DNA of 64,000 nt from Tritrichomonas musculus (GCA_039105265.1 JAPFFF010000023.1:248001-312000); one strand, 5' to 3'. Numbered from the stretch's first letter, positions 30,789-40,258 are shown. Numbers and translations are program-made. The notes: generated by a model not told the origin, from the sequence alone.

Positions 30789-30864
30789 GATTTCATTCGA
30801 GAAAAAAAATTGAATTATTTTTGAAAATTGAATATTCGCAAACAAAATCACTTCATTTTTTAAA
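30789..30864. promoter_or_regulatory. divergent promoter region between two Polinton genes
   Basis: 76 bp between the minus-strand basic-protein ATG and the plus-strand ATG at 30865. It contains TCACTTCATTTTTTAAA directly before the plus-strand ATG, with two overlapping matches (TCACT, TCATT) to the trichomonad initiator consensus TCAYW. T-rich tracts 5-20 bp upstream of the ATG recur before most genes of this element. Confidence 0.5.
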
Positions 30865-31236
30865 ATGTCGCGTTCTGGAAATGACTTCAAAGAATTCCAA
30901 AAACAGCAAAAGCTAGCTATCAAAAATGCTCATGTTGAAATAGCCAATGCTATTAAAGAGGTGATATTTCTGTTCAACCAAAAAATAATAAACTCGACAT
31001 CATCTAATGTCTGCACCATCTATGACCCTTTGATACAAGCAAACATGAACAAGATTGCTGAAGCACTTACTCAAATGAATCTCACTACCTGCGAGGTTTT
31101 TCATAAAAAGATTCCTCAATCTACAACACCAAAATCTATTGGCTTTCACGTGCCTATAGTGCCTGACTCGCAAGAGACACAAGAAGAAGATGATGAAGAT
31201 GAACAAGAAGCTTCATCTCCAAAAGACAAGGAGTAA
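30865..31236 (+). CDS. Polinton unknown protein, 123 aa
   Basis: Not recognised. Helical N-terminal half (DFKEFQKQQKLAIKNAHVEIANAIKEVIFLF), a middle with Met and Asn, and an acidic disordered tail (SQETQEEDDEDEQEASSPKDKE). The acidic tail could be a chaperone-like or charge-mimic segment. Divergent from the basic-protein gene. Confidence 0.7.
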   Translation: MSRSGNDFKEFQKQQKLAIKNAHVEIANAIKEVIFLFNQKIINSTSSNVCTIYDPLIQANMNKIAEALTQMNLTTCEVFHKKIPQSTTPKSIGFHVPIVPDSQETQEEDDEDEQEASSPKDKE

Positions 31237-31288
31237 GAGTAAAAAATAATTACTTCTAATTTTAAGTTTTTTTTATATATGTCTTTTT

Positions 31289-31813
31289 TTATACTATGCA
31301 ATATTTTAAGCATACATGATAATTATTAACAAGCTCATTATATTCTTTATTATATACTTGTTTCAAGTCAATGACTACCTCTCCATTATCTTTAATAATC
31401 TTAATAGCATCTATTTTTCTTATTGGATTGCTCTTAGCTGCACAACATCCAACATCTTCATTAAGTTGTACTTCAACCTCACTAACATGTAGTATTGCTT
31501 TGATGATGTTGCTAAGAGATTCAATAGGTACTATGATGCATTTCTTTGATATAATGTTAGCTAGTAGTGCTTTGTCTTGATTAAGTAGTATTTGTGCATA
31601 TGCTTCAAGTATAACATTACGTACATCTGGTTCAACTTCAACAGGTTCAGTTTGCACTCCAATGTCTCTTGTAATAACAATGTCTTCCTTGCCATCATCT
31701 CTCTTATTAATAATAATGTTGTTGTTGATGTTTGATGTAGATGATGCAGCTGCTGATGGTTCTAAAGATACATTTGCTTGAACTCCATTGGTTGTACCCC
31801 TCTTCTTAATCAT
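31289..31813 (-). CDS. Polinton unknown protein with IGVQTEP motif, 174 aa
   Basis: The N-terminal third is disordered (Ser, Ala, Asn). DIGVQTEPVEVEPD at about residues 50-63 matches the Gln-Thr core of dynein light chain LC8-binding motifs, and similar motifs occur in two other proteins of this element. The C-terminal two thirds are helix-rich (VRNVILEAYAQILLNQDKALLANI). No enzyme motif is visible. First gene of a run of minus-strand morphogenesis genes. Confidence 0.72.
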   Translation of the reverse strand: MIKKRGTTNGVQANVSLEPSAAASSTSNINNNIIINKRDDGKEDIVITRDIGVQTEPVEVEPDVRNVILEAYAQILLNQDKALLANIISKKCIIVPIESLSNIIKAILHVSEVEVQLNEDVGCCAAKSNPIRKIDAIKIIKDNGEVVIDLKQVYNKEYNELVNNYHVCLKYCIV

Positions 31814-31834
31814 TTAGGTTGGGAAAAAATAGGC

Positions 31835-32281
31835 TTAAAGTACTAAGTCTAGCTGTTCTCCAATAAACATGTCAAATGACTCAATTTGATATTTCTGCTT
31901 GAGAGCATCGATTTTTGGTTTATGACTTGTAGGAGCAGCTGCAATGGAGTAGTTGTAGTATTTGATTCCTTGATACTCTTGAGTGGTAGTGTTTCCATTT
32001 ATGTAGAACTCTTCGAAATCTTCAGTTATTTTTCTCCTTGAGTTAGGCTTAATAAATATTGAGTCAAGATCAAGTTCTTTGAGCTTATCTGGATAAAATC
32101 TGTGGCACTTGTCTTTTACCTTGATTGAGACATAGAGTACTTTGCCTAAATAACTCCATTCTCCTGTTTTCATTGGGTACTTGTCACAAAGTATCGAGAA
32201 ATTACATTGTTTAGTATTTGGAGCACATTTTGCGCGAAGTTCATTGACATAGTCATAGACGTTTCTTGTTGTCATTTTCAT
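31835..32281 (-). CDS. Polinton unknown protein, 148 aa
   Basis: Not recognised. A mixed alpha/beta protein with three Cys and several aromatic strands (KVLYVSIKVKDKCHRFYP, YQGIKYYNYSIAAAP). Two close ATGs (residues 1 and 3) are possible starts. No membrane segment. It lies in the minus-strand cluster just downstream of the capsid gene, so a structural role is plausible but unsupported. Confidence 0.7.
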   Translation of the reverse strand: MKMTTRNVYDYVNELRAKCAPNTKQCNFSILCDKYPMKTGEWSYLGKVLYVSIKVKDKCHRFYPDKLKELDLDSIFIKPNSRRKITEDFEEFYINGNTTTQEYQGIKYYNYSIAAAPTSHKPKIDALKQKYQIESFDMFIGEQLDLVL

Positions 32282-32305
32282 CTGGATAAAAAATTCAATA
32301 AAAAA

Positions 32306-32740
32306 TTAATATATGTTATTTTGGGTAAAGATATGTTGGGTAGGTCCATATCGAATATCTTGTTTATTATATTCTCTTGCTCTACCTTGCATTGGTGGTT
32401 TCTCAGGCTTCTTAAGATATTTTGGTAAGAGAGGTACTGGTCTATCTTTTTCACCTATATGTCGATAAAAACCACCATCTGTAATACTAACAGGAGGTTC
32501 ACGAACAGGTTTGGTTATATGTTCTCGAGTATCTGGAAATCTAACAGGGTCCTCATGTTCAATAATCTGGGTAGGTGGTCGATTAATATATGGGTTGAAG
32601 GTTACAGAATAAGTATTAGTATTACTGAACACACCAAAATGTTGAAACTCTAAGTCCTTATTTTTCATGGTAGCTTCATTATACATCATACCTTCTCTTC
32701 CAACAATCTCAGCATGTGGGCTTCTATAATCATTCGACAT
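32306..32740 (-). CDS. Polinton unknown proline-rich protein, 144 aa
   Basis: Extended, proline- and arginine-rich chain (TFNPYINRPPTQIIEHEDP, LLPKYLKKPEKPPMQGRARE) with few predicted helices. It is directly downstream of the capsid gene on the same strand, with 31 bp between them. Small extended proteins next to capsid genes often cement or staple capsids, but nothing in the sequence proves this. Confidence 0.68.
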   Translation of the reverse strand: MSNDYRSPHAEIVGREGMMYNEATMKNKDLEFQHFGVFSNTNTYSVTFNPYINRPPTQIIEHEDPVRFPDTREHITKPVREPPVSITDGGFYRHIGEKDRPVPLLPKYLKKPEKPPMQGRAREYNKQDIRYGPTQHIFTQNNIY

Positions 32741-32771
32741 TTACAAAAAAATAAAATATCCTTCTTTATGT

Positions 32772-34454
32772 TTATTCAGGGGTTGTTAAATCATAAGGAC
32801 CAATACGTACTGATGGTGGCATACCATTAGGTCTAATTAAGATACTAATTGATATATCTGTTAATAAGCATAATAATGGAGGTGTATCTACTTCCTGTCT
32901 AAATGGATTATCTGCCTTTTGACTACATATCAATTCGAAGTTAATAGGTGCAAGACTTGAAAGACCTTGTTGATATGTTCCATCTGTTTCAGTAGGAAGA
33001 CCTATGAAGAATGAGGACCTATCATTTGGATAATAGCCTGTTGTGTTTTCATTATATTGATACTCATTCGCTAAACTTGCAATAACCTCTTTATTAAATC
33101 CATTTTGCTCTCCATTCATGTTCATTGCATTCTGGCAATATTCGAGGAACTCTGGATACTTACCATTCGTACCAAATGCTTTAGCAGGAATATTATTGTA
33201 ATTACCACAATTCATATGAAATGCTTCAAACATAGGATTCTTGAAGTATGTCTTATGCGTATGCTTGAGTGGGAATAAGCAAAACATACTATCTACAAAA
33301 TTAGGTGTAATAGTAATAGTTGCTTTATCTTGTTCATTATTAAGAGGTCTTGTACAAGTGTAAAATGACATTATCTGTGTTGGGAATGTAAGTGGATGTT
33401 GTGGGTTAGCATATCTTTGAACAAGTGCTGTATATACAGATTCATGAATACCAAAACAAGGTATAATACTCGCACATTCTTCAATGGAATAATCAACAAC
33501 ACTCCAAGTTCTCCAATCACTGTAAATAGTTCGGTCAACTCTTGCCTTAGTATTGTTAGCTCCTGCGACTTCATATGCTCCTCCATGATTTTCACCAACA
33601 GGTGGAAGATTCTTGGGGTCATTAATCTTATCCATTGCTATTTTTTCGGTACTTGTCCACATCCATATTGGTTCTCCAATAGGTCGAAATTCATTGGTAA
33701 TTTCATCAACATTGAAGTCTTTCATTATATGTGGATTAGCAACCAAGCTCTTTTCAAAACCAACTGGACAATATACCATACCAGCTGTTGAAAAGTATAG
33801 ACGTAATTCGATTTTACCTGCAAATGCTGGCAAGTACTTGATATTAGATAAAGGTAGGAATCGTCGCAAATCAATCTTTAATCTAATTGTTTCAGTGACA
33901 GAAGTCACATCTTTGTTAAGATTTGCAACAAAACCACATCTCCTTCCATGAGTATCATTCCAAATATCCTTATGTCTTGCTTTACTATATATATCAGCTC
34001 TTTTAGTAACTTCATTTGCACAACATGCAGTTAAAAAGGATTCTTCACATCCAAAGTTCTGGGTATAAAGCGTCATACCATTAGCTACAATTTCATACTT
34101 CTCAACAGCATCTCGAGCATCCTTAAAACCAAACCATACCTTACCAAAATTATAACCACTGACATTTTCTAAATCACTTAGAATTGGCTTGTCTATTTTT
34201 ATCATCACTTTCATATCTGCTCGAATAAATCCATTATATATATCAGCAGTATTATGAGTATTAGGAGATATAATACATGTTGTATATGAACCACTCTTAA
34301 TTGGTGGTGATGGTGAATATGAAGTTTGTGGATTTAATGAGTATGCCTTATTAGTATCACTAAGTGCTATGCAATTATCGACAACATCAAAGTAAGATGC
34401 AATCTGGGTACAAACCTCTGCTGAGGTTTTCATATAGGATTCCTTGTTGAGCAT
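32772..34454 (-). CDS. Polinton probable major capsid protein (double jelly roll)
   Basis: 560 aa, a normal length for Polinton major capsids. Strand-rich throughout, with no helices strong enough for an enzyme. The phrase IRLKIDLRRFLPLSNIKYLPAFAGKIELRLYFS near residues 195-230 matches the capsid signature in which a proline-leucine turn is followed by strands of the first jelly roll. The second half carries further beta hairpins. Its place among the protease, ATPase and small structural genes supports the assignment. The protein would form hexon-like trimers of a virion. Assignment rests on layout and pattern, not a database match. Confidence 0.75.
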   Translation of the reverse strand: MLNKESYMKTSAEVCTQIASYFDVVDNCIALSDTNKAYSLNPQTSYSPSPPIKSGSYTTCIISPNTHNTADIYNGFIRADMKVMIKIDKPILSDLENVSGYNFGKVWFGFKDARDAVEKYEIVANGMTLYTQNFGCEESFLTACCANEVTKRADIYSKARHKDIWNDTHGRRCGFVANLNKDVTSVTETIRLKIDLRRFLPLSNIKYLPAFAGKIELRLYFSTAGMVYCPVGFEKSLVANPHIMKDFNVDEITNEFRPIGEPIWMWTSTEKIAMDKINDPKNLPPVGENHGGAYEVAGANNTKARVDRTIYSDWRTWSVVDYSIEECASIIPCFGIHESVYTALVQRYANPQHPLTFPTQIMSFYTCTRPLNNEQDKATITITPNFVDSMFCLFPLKHTHKTYFKNPMFEAFHMNCGNYNNIPAKAFGTNGKYPEFLEYCQNAMNMNGEQNGFNKEVIASLANEYQYNENTTGYYPNDRSSFFIGLPTETDGTYQQGLSSLAPINFELICSQKADNPFRQEVDTPPLLCLLTDISISILIRPNGMPPSVRIGPYDLTTPE

Positions 34455-34471
34455 TTTAGATAGAAAAAAAT

Positions 34472-35023
34472 TTACATCATATCTTCAAAGATGCGATTTC
34501 TCCTACCAATAGGTCTCATAGGTATATATTGAGGTTGTTGTTCTTCTTCATATTGTTGTGGCGGTTCTTCAGGAACATACTGTTGTCTTGGTTTACTCAT
34601 CCTTTTATCAACAACCTCCTTTATCATACGTCTCTGTTCTTTCTTCTCTCGACTTATCTTCATTTCTTCACCTAGTGATTTTAGCTGTTTTAGTATTTCC
34701 TCATTCACAGTAGGGTCATAAACTTGGCTTTGTTGAGTTTTTCGAGGTTTTGGAGGTTTTCGTGCAGCTTTCGAACTTATTGGCTTTCTTGGCTTTTCTT
34801 CAAGTTCCTCATGTTCTTCACTGTCTGAGTTTTCTTGAGTTTCTTCGTTATTTTCACTTTCTGAGTTTTCTTGATATTCTCGAGTTATTGGAGTTTTTCG
34901 CTGTTTTACAATATACTTGTCTTTGGTTTTTGTAGGTAAAACTTCCCAATCTGGGTCATCCCTTCCATTCAACCATTTATGAATAACTGCAAGTCTCTTA
35001 GAACCTGTTAGATGTTTTGACAT
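34472..35023 (-). CDS. Polinton charged disordered protein, 183 aa
   Basis: Acidic Glu/Ser/Asn section (ENSESENNEETQENSDSEEHEELEE), a Lys/Pro/Arg-rich section (KAARKPPKPRK) and a Gln/Pro/Tyr-rich end. It starts with a basic stretch (MSKHLTGSKRLAVIHKW). Mixed-charge disorder suggests a core or DNA-condensing protein. Sits 17 bp upstream of the capsid gene on the same strand. Confidence 0.7.
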   Translation of the reverse strand: MSKHLTGSKRLAVIHKWLNGRDDPDWEVLPTKTKDKYIVKQRKTPITREYQENSESENNEETQENSDSEEHEELEEKPRKPISSKAARKPPKPRKTQQSQVYDPTVNEEILKQLKSLGEEMKISREKKEQRRMIKEVVDKRMSKPRQQYVPEEPPQQYEEEQQPQYIPMRPIGRRNRIFEDMM

Positions 35024-35070
35024 TTAAAATAAACAAAAAAGTCCAAAAATTTAGTTTTTTTGAGTTTTCA

Positions 35071-35526
35071 TTAGATGTAGGTTCTCGCCCGATTGTTGGT
35101 AGTAAATTCACTCTCTTGTAATGATCTAGACGAAAATGCTGGCTTTTCAAGAGGTGCTCCAACTGAATCACCTTTTGCAGATTTATTAATTGATGATAAG
35201 GCAGTTTTCACTTTTCCTTCTGGGACATATTTTAATGCTGTGTCAGCTATATTTGCTATTTTATTTCTTGTACTATCGCTCAAGAAGCTTTCACCAAGAC
35301 CTCTCGCAACTGAACCAATAACACCAGCATGCTTGGTTAATCCACCTGCTGAAGCATCTAATAGTTTACTTGCAAGACCTCCCGAAAAACTATCTGCTGC
35401 TCCCATTAATAACTTACCACCTAGTCCTACTCCTCCTTTTATTATCTCTTGCCATGGAGAAAATTGTTGCTTTTTGGAATAATTTGGCTTCCAATAATCT
35501 TCTACTGAATGACGTTCAATTCCCAT
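35071..35526 (-). CDS. Polinton glycine-rich amphipathic protein, possible pVI-like role
   Basis: 151 aa. A charged N-terminus is followed by EIIKGGVGLGGKLLMGAADS and an amphipathic Gly/Ala/Leu-rich region (residues about 30-85). The tail is Ser/Lys-rich. IKGG followed by V fits the adenovirus protease consensus (Met/Ile/Leu)-x-Gly-Gly|x, near residue 31. In adenovirus, protein VI is cleaved at such sites and its amphipathic helix lyses membranes. The analogy is inference from composition, position and the presence of an adenain-type protease in the same element. Confidence 0.7.
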   Translation of the reverse strand: MGIERHSVEDYWKPNYSKKQQFSPWQEIIKGGVGLGGKLLMGAADSFSGGLASKLLDASAGGLTKHAGVIGSVARGLGESFLSDSTRNKIANIADTALKYVPEGKVKTALSSINKSAKGDSVGAPLEKPAFSSRSLQESEFTTNNRARTYI

Positions 35527-35543
35527 TTTTAAAAAATAAAAAA

Positions 35544-36410
35544 TTATTCGAAATAGTACTTATTAGCAGAAATATTCATTACGAATTTTTCATGTGGTTC
35601 TTTATGTTGTAAGTATTCAGCTACTGTCTGCTTAGTATTTAATGAGTTATTTGTTTGTTGCAACAAGCTAGTAAAATCTTCCTCACTATATCCTGTATAA
35701 CATATGATATCTGTTGCTAACCTTTTCGCATTCATATGAACAAATCGAATAGTTTGGATAGCCATGATACATGTTAAATTATAGTGTCTTGTCTTGGTTA
35801 ACAACTTGATAAATTCACTATTACCATTCTTTAATAAATCACTACCTGCACAATCATCTAGTATCAATAATGTGTTATATGGATATGATGATGTTTCATA
35901 CTTGACTAACTTATTGGCTATATATATTATTTTATCATTGAGCTCATTTAAATGATGCTTCTCAATGAGCCTCCTCATTTCGTCATTGGTCTCTTTCATT
36001 CGAGATAATACATATTTGACAATGGCATAATACTTTATCTTTCTTCGAAGATGTCTTTTAAGATAACTCATTAATTCTCTTTCCTTTACATAATCGATTC
36101 TTGATCGTATCTGTTTATTAAGTGTTTCAGCTGTTTTATCCATTTTACCAGAGCTTGAGCAAAATATTATCTTTTGGTAGTATGGATGTTTAAACAACCT
36201 CTCTGTTATCATAATATGTCTCCATATCCAAAAACTTTTACCAGCACCTGGTTTACCAATTAAAAAGTATATACCATTTGTGCTAAAAGGATAATCAGGT
36301 GATAATGGTTTAATCAAAGCACCATCTATCTCTTTCATGTTCTTCCGTAAGGTCTCTTTAATCAATGTTTCTACTTTATTTATGAGTTCTGCACTTGGGG
36401 GTTCATCCAT
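35544..36410 (-). CDS. Polinton genome-packaging ATPase (FtsK/HerA, A32-like)
   Basis: 288 aa. Walker A GKPGAGKS at residues 52-59 is preceded by a hydrophobic strand, and Walker B LLILDDCAG lies at 181-189. A sensor-like block TRHYNLTCIMAIQTIRFVH follows at about 205-225. These motifs and the length fit the A32-type packaging ATPases of Polintons, virophages and large DNA viruses, which pump DNA into the capsid. Lies between the integrase and the pVI-like gene on the same strand, 10-17 bp apart. Confidence 0.93.
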   Translation of the reverse strand: MDEPPSAELINKVETLIKETLRKNMKEIDGALIKPLSPDYPFSTNGIYFLIGKPGAGKSFWIWRHIMITERLFKHPYYQKIIFCSSSGKMDKTAETLNKQIRSRIDYVKERELMSYLKRHLRRKIKYYAIVKYVLSRMKETNDEMRRLIEKHHLNELNDKIIYIANKLVKYETSSYPYNTLLILDDCAGSDLLKNGNSEFIKLLTKTRHYNLTCIMAIQTIRFVHMNAKRLATDIICYTGYSEEDFTSLLQQTNNSLNTKQTVAEYLQHKEPHEKFVMNISANKYYFE

Positions 36411-36420
36411 TTACAAATTT

Positions 36421-37575
36421 TTAAATGTATTTCATAATTTTATCTGGTATTGGTTTGCCCTCAACCTTTTGACCTGCTTTAATTTGTCGTTCATAATTTT
36501 TCTTTTGTTCCAACCAATATTGTCTTTCTGCTGTACCAAGTACTAATGGATTACCTCTCCTTACATCTCTAATAGTTTGTCTAGCAAAGGCATCATCACC
36601 TTCGACTCCTTCCCATTTTAAATCATACTTACCAGTATCTTCATCAAAGTTATATATTTTTTCAATAATACCTTCTTTACCTTCATTTAGTCTTTCAGCT
36701 ACTTTAATCCTTTTGTCTCTTGTCCTTAACAACCTATATCCAGGGAATGAACTAGTTGAACCATCTTTGGACTTGACCACAAACTGGTTACCTTTTTGTG
36801 AGTCAACTATATAAGACTCATTGGACAAATTACTTCTTCTTTTACCAAATGGTTCTTTTTCGAGTACTAACCTGACCTTCTCACCTGGATTAAAATGGTA
36901 TGGATTAATGCGTGCATTCTTTTGTATGTACTTTATTTCATCCTCTGGAGTAATATCATTAGGTGCTTTATTATCTAAAGACCTATGAGGAGAGTTGTTA
37001 TATATGTTGACCAAATCATGCATCTCCTTTGGTTGAATAAACCTATTTTCACCAATAGCATCTCTTATAGTTCTCATAAACCTATTAATAATGCCAAGTA
37101 CATTATGGTTATTCTCAGTTGTTGTTCGGTATTTTATGTTCTTCTCTCTCATGAAGTCTAAGACTGTTGATGATAAATATGCTGCATCCTCATCACTTGT
37201 TATCGAATATACATGAGGTACATCATTAACAAATTTATGAAGTGCTGTTAATACTTCTCTTGCTCCTTTACCATTCATAGGATATGCATATGCTTTTCTG
37301 GTGTTGATATTGATGAACATTAGATAATTCAACCCACCTGCCTCTTTATTATTAATGAAGGTATCCATTTGATAACCATGAGGATGTTTGGATACAATAG
37401 GTATAAATTGTGCTTTAGGTACTCTCTTATCATGTACTACTCTTTCATCAAAGTATTTCTTTGCTTCTTCTTCATTTAGATTCTCTTGTTTTGCCATGCT
37501 AAGGTATTTGTCCAAGGTCTTCCATTTAGCTTTGTTGTATAATTTTTCATATGGGCTTGGTTCTTCTTTACTCAT
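36421..37575 (-). CDS. Polinton integrase (retroviral-type, RNase H fold)
   Basis: 384 aa. A helical N-terminal part precedes the integrase core at about residues 65-175 (YQMDTFINN, YSITSDEDAAYL, HNVLGIINRFMRTIRD). SPHRSLDNKAPNDITPEDE and a beta-rich C-terminal part with KYDLKWEGVEG follow, which may be a small SH3- or chromo-like fold. The family catalyses insertion of the element's ends into host DNA. Same strand and tightly packed with the ATPase gene (10 bp gap). Confidence 0.9.
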   Translation of the reverse strand: MSKEEPSPYEKLYNKAKWKTLDKYLSMAKQENLNEEEAKKYFDERVVHDKRVPKAQFIPIVSKHPHGYQMDTFINNKEAGGLNYLMFININTRKAYAYPMNGKGAREVLTALHKFVNDVPHVYSITSDEDAAYLSSTVLDFMREKNIKYRTTTENNHNVLGIINRFMRTIRDAIGENRFIQPKEMHDLVNIYNNSPHRSLDNKAPNDITPEDEIKYIQKNARINPYHFNPGEKVRLVLEKEPFGKRRSNLSNESYIVDSQKGNQFVVKSKDGSTSSFPGYRLLRTRDKRIKVAERLNEGKEGIIEKIYNFDEDTGKYDLKWEGVEGDDAFARQTIRDVRRGNPLVLGTAERQYWLEQKKNYERQIKAGQKVEGKPIPDKIMKYI

Positions 37576-37581
37576 TTATTT

Positions 37582-38586
37582 TTAAATAAACATCTTATCG
37601 TATTGAAGGAATTGCATTTCGATAACAAATGAATCTTTAGGAGGTAGTTTGGTTGGACAATTATAATGTGCATCACTATAGAAGTCTATCCAAAACCTTT
37701 GGTCCATTGAGTTTAACTTGAAGTACTTAATAGGACTATATTCAACATCACTATCTCCAATATAGTTATGTAATGCTTGTTCACCAATAGATGAATATAT
37801 TTTACATGGATGTCTGTCCCATACATTATCAAATACCAACCTCTTACTTAAAGTTGAATACTTCTTAGGGTTATTTTGATAAGCTCCTGTGCCTATATTA
37901 AACACATCTGCAAAGTCCTCATTCCAATCACCAATTTGGAAAAAATTGATAAATTGGCTTGAATCTTCCTCTATATTATCATTATTTTTAGTATATATAA
38001 TTTCATGAAAACCATCTTTATCATAATATCCATCTGTTTGTATATCTCGATATGCAATTAATGAATCATTTTGGGAAAATGCATTTCCATATTGTCCATG
38101 CATAGCTATCCAAGATTTCATCGCGGCGTTAACAGCATCAAAGAACCCTCTTAAGTCCCCTTCCTCTGACACCCAATCAATAACATCAAAATTTGCTATC
38201 CATTTCCAAGTAGGCTCTTTTTCATATTCTACTTTGAGCTCGTCCTGGTAGAATTTATCAACTAGTTCTTGAGTTAAAATAGGGTCGTTTATATTTCCCC
38301 CATGTAAAACAAAGTAGGATTTTTGAACTTTAAATATAGTCACATTAAATTCTAATTTGCGTCTTCTCTTAATGATATGCGCTGAACGAACACCAACAAT
38401 AGATTCCCCTTTGTTTGCAGTTGACCATTCTGGTGGGAAATTAAACCAATACCTATTAAACTTAGCTTTATCATGTTGAGCATCCTCAAGGAAGTAGGCT
38501 GTTTCGATTGGAAGAGGTGTATTACCATCATTAACTATATTATCTCGATTAGGATATAAAGTGTTAACACTTGGTGGTAATTCCAT
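37582..38586 (-). CDS. Polinton probable minor capsid/penton-like protein, 334 aa
   Basis: Not recognised by motif. Strand-rich, aromatic-rich chain (RYWFNFPPEWS, KLEFNVTIFKVQKSYFVLHGG, SFVIEMQFLQYDKMFI), no helices or enzyme motifs. In Polintons a minor capsid (penton) gene of 200-350 codons usually lies in this module near the protease, ATPase and capsid genes. That context makes a penton-like role the best guess. Confidence 0.65.
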   Translation of the reverse strand: MELPPSVNTLYPNRDNIVNDGNTPLPIETAYFLEDAQHDKAKFNRYWFNFPPEWSTANKGESIVGVRSAHIIKRRRKLEFNVTIFKVQKSYFVLHGGNINDPILTQELVDKFYQDELKVEYEKEPTWKWIANFDVIDWVSEEGDLRGFFDAVNAAMKSWIAMHGQYGNAFSQNDSLIAYRDIQTDGYYDKDGFHEIIYTKNNDNIEEDSSQFINFFQIGDWNEDFADVFNIGTGAYQNNPKKYSTLSKRLVFDNVWDRHPCKIYSSIGEQALHNYIGDSDVEYSPIKYFKLNSMDQRFWIDFYSDAHYNCPTKLPPKDSFVIEMQFLQYDKMFI

Positions 38587-38610
38587 TTCGAGTTGAATAA
38601 AAAGTCTTTA

Positions 38611-40191
38611 TTAATATACAACACCTGTTTCTAATTCATTGTTTTGAAGTTCTCGAAGTATTCTCTTTCTAATATCTGGTATATTGCGTTGTTTAAACTT
38701 ACCATTTCCTTCATGCAAAAAGGTACGACAAGATTCCATTAGAAACACTCCACAATCCTTGTTATTCCTTTGACTAGGTACATCATAATATTTTGCTTTT
38801 AACTTACCTGTTCCTGAAATATTGATCCACTTATTAAGTGTCTTTACCTCTGGTGCCATTGACTTATTCTCAGAGTCATAGCATTCGATTATTTTCTTTG
38901 GATATCGAACAATACATAAAACCCAATGTTCTCCATCTGAGCAAATGGGGACAAATACTTTATCGAAATGTGTAAATGACTGTTTACCTGAGATAGGACT
39001 TTTCATCAGTTCATGTATTTTTTCCATATCATTAGTCTCATATGCCATAGAAAGGAGGGTATAAAATGCAGTAGGTACAACCAATATTTTCTTTTTATCA
39101 AACTCTGCTTCATTTTGACCAGGTTGTTTATTCAATCTCTTTCCTTTGTTATATAGAAGTTTCAAGTAGTCATCAATAACATCTTCTTCTATATTTTCAT
39201 CATTGACTAAACTCCTCCAATCATGAATTTTATGACGTCTTTGGTCTACTGTAAACTCTCCTGTCTTCTGTGGTGTCATACGGGGTTCTCTTGGAGGAGG
39301 ACTAGTACCTCGAGAGGTATGTGATGATGGAAACTGTGGAGGTGGTGATGAAGGAGGAGGAGGTGGTGGAGGTGGTGGAGGTGAAGGTGAACGAGAAGGA
39401 GGAGGTGGTGGAGGTGAAGGTGAACGAGGTCGTTTTGATTTTTTCTTATGTTGTTTTGATTTTTTCTTAGGTCTATCATCCTCGTCTAAATTTGTACTAC
39501 TTTGAAGTAAAAGTTGAATTCTGTTTTGATTTTGGTCCCTTGTTGGTGGCTCAACATTTGTGGGTCGGTTCCTACCGATTTTCCTAAGGTTAAGATGATA
39601 ATCATTTCGATTTAAAGTTGGAGGTCTGGGTAATGGAGCCAATTCTGGTATATCATCTGTTTGAATACCTCTAGTTTTATATTCTTTCTTATCACTTTTC
39701 AATGTTCTTTCTTTCATCTGCTCTCTCAGTTCTCTAGCTGCTTGTTTTTCCTCCTCAGTCTTCATTCGAGATATCCTTATGTTGATAATATCATAATGTA
39801 ATTTTATCTCTGTTAATATACCTTGATCTGATTCTTGGAGAGTATATTGATATGGCTTTAATACTGTTATGTAATGCCCATGTTCATCTTTATCATCTTG
39901 ATTTTTCTTAATCGCAAACACACAACCTGAAAATTTTGCTTTTGGTCTCTCTCTCTTGAGTCTATTAGCAAATTCAAGTACGTCTTTAAAAGCTATACTA
40001 GTATTTAAATATGTCTCATATAATTTTTGTAGATTTATTTGATTATTAGAGAACTTCCATATAGTTTGACCCAAACCTCTTGTTAATCTTGCAACATCTC
40101 TATCAACTAGTTTAGGTCGAAATTTAATAGTACCTTGTAATAGTTGTATTTTATTGTTAGGTTTTGTTTGTGTACCTACATCACTTGTCAT
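38611..40191 (-). CDS. Polinton adenain/Ulp1-type cysteine protease with disordered N-terminus
   Basis: 526 aa. The C-terminal domain has the papain-like order His (DGEHWVLCIV, about 420), Asp/Glu (IECYDSENKS), Gln (VPSQRNNKDCG) and Cys (KDCGVFLMESC, about 478), typical of adenovirus maturation proteases and Ulp1/SENP enzymes. The N-terminal half is unusual. It starts MTSDVGTQTKPN, has a second GIQTDD near 174, then a basic Lys-rich patch and a polyproline/Ser run (about 250-300). The two Gly-x-Gln-Thr motifs resemble LC8-binding sites. The enzyme would mature particle proteins; likely substrates are neighbours containing (Ile/Leu)-x-Gly-Gly. Confidence 0.9.
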   Translation of the reverse strand: MTSDVGTQTKPNNKIQLLQGTIKFRPKLVDRDVARLTRGLGQTIWKFSNNQINLQKLYETYLNTSIAFKDVLEFANRLKRERPKAKFSGCVFAIKKNQDDKDEHGHYITVLKPYQYTLQESDQGILTEIKLHYDIINIRISRMKTEEEKQAARELREQMKERTLKSDKKEYKTRGIQTDDIPELAPLPRPPTLNRNDYHLNLRKIGRNRPTNVEPPTRDQNQNRIQLLLQSSTNLDEDDRPKKKSKQHKKKSKRPRSPSPPPPPPSRSPSPPPPPPPPPPSSPPPQFPSSHTSRGTSPPPREPRMTPQKTGEFTVDQRRHKIHDWRSLVNDENIEEDVIDDYLKLLYNKGKRLNKQPGQNEAEFDKKKILVVPTAFYTLLSMAYETNDMEKIHELMKSPISGKQSFTHFDKVFVPICSDGEHWVLCIVRYPKKIIECYDSENKSMAPEVKTLNKWINISGTGKLKAKYYDVPSQRNNKDCGVFLMESCRTFLHEGNGKFKQRNIPDIRKRILRELQNNELETGVVY

Positions 40192-40258
40192 TTAAAAATC
40201 AAATAAAAGAAAGAAGAAGAAGATGTTGTTTATTTCATTTTTTTTTATTTCTGTATAA

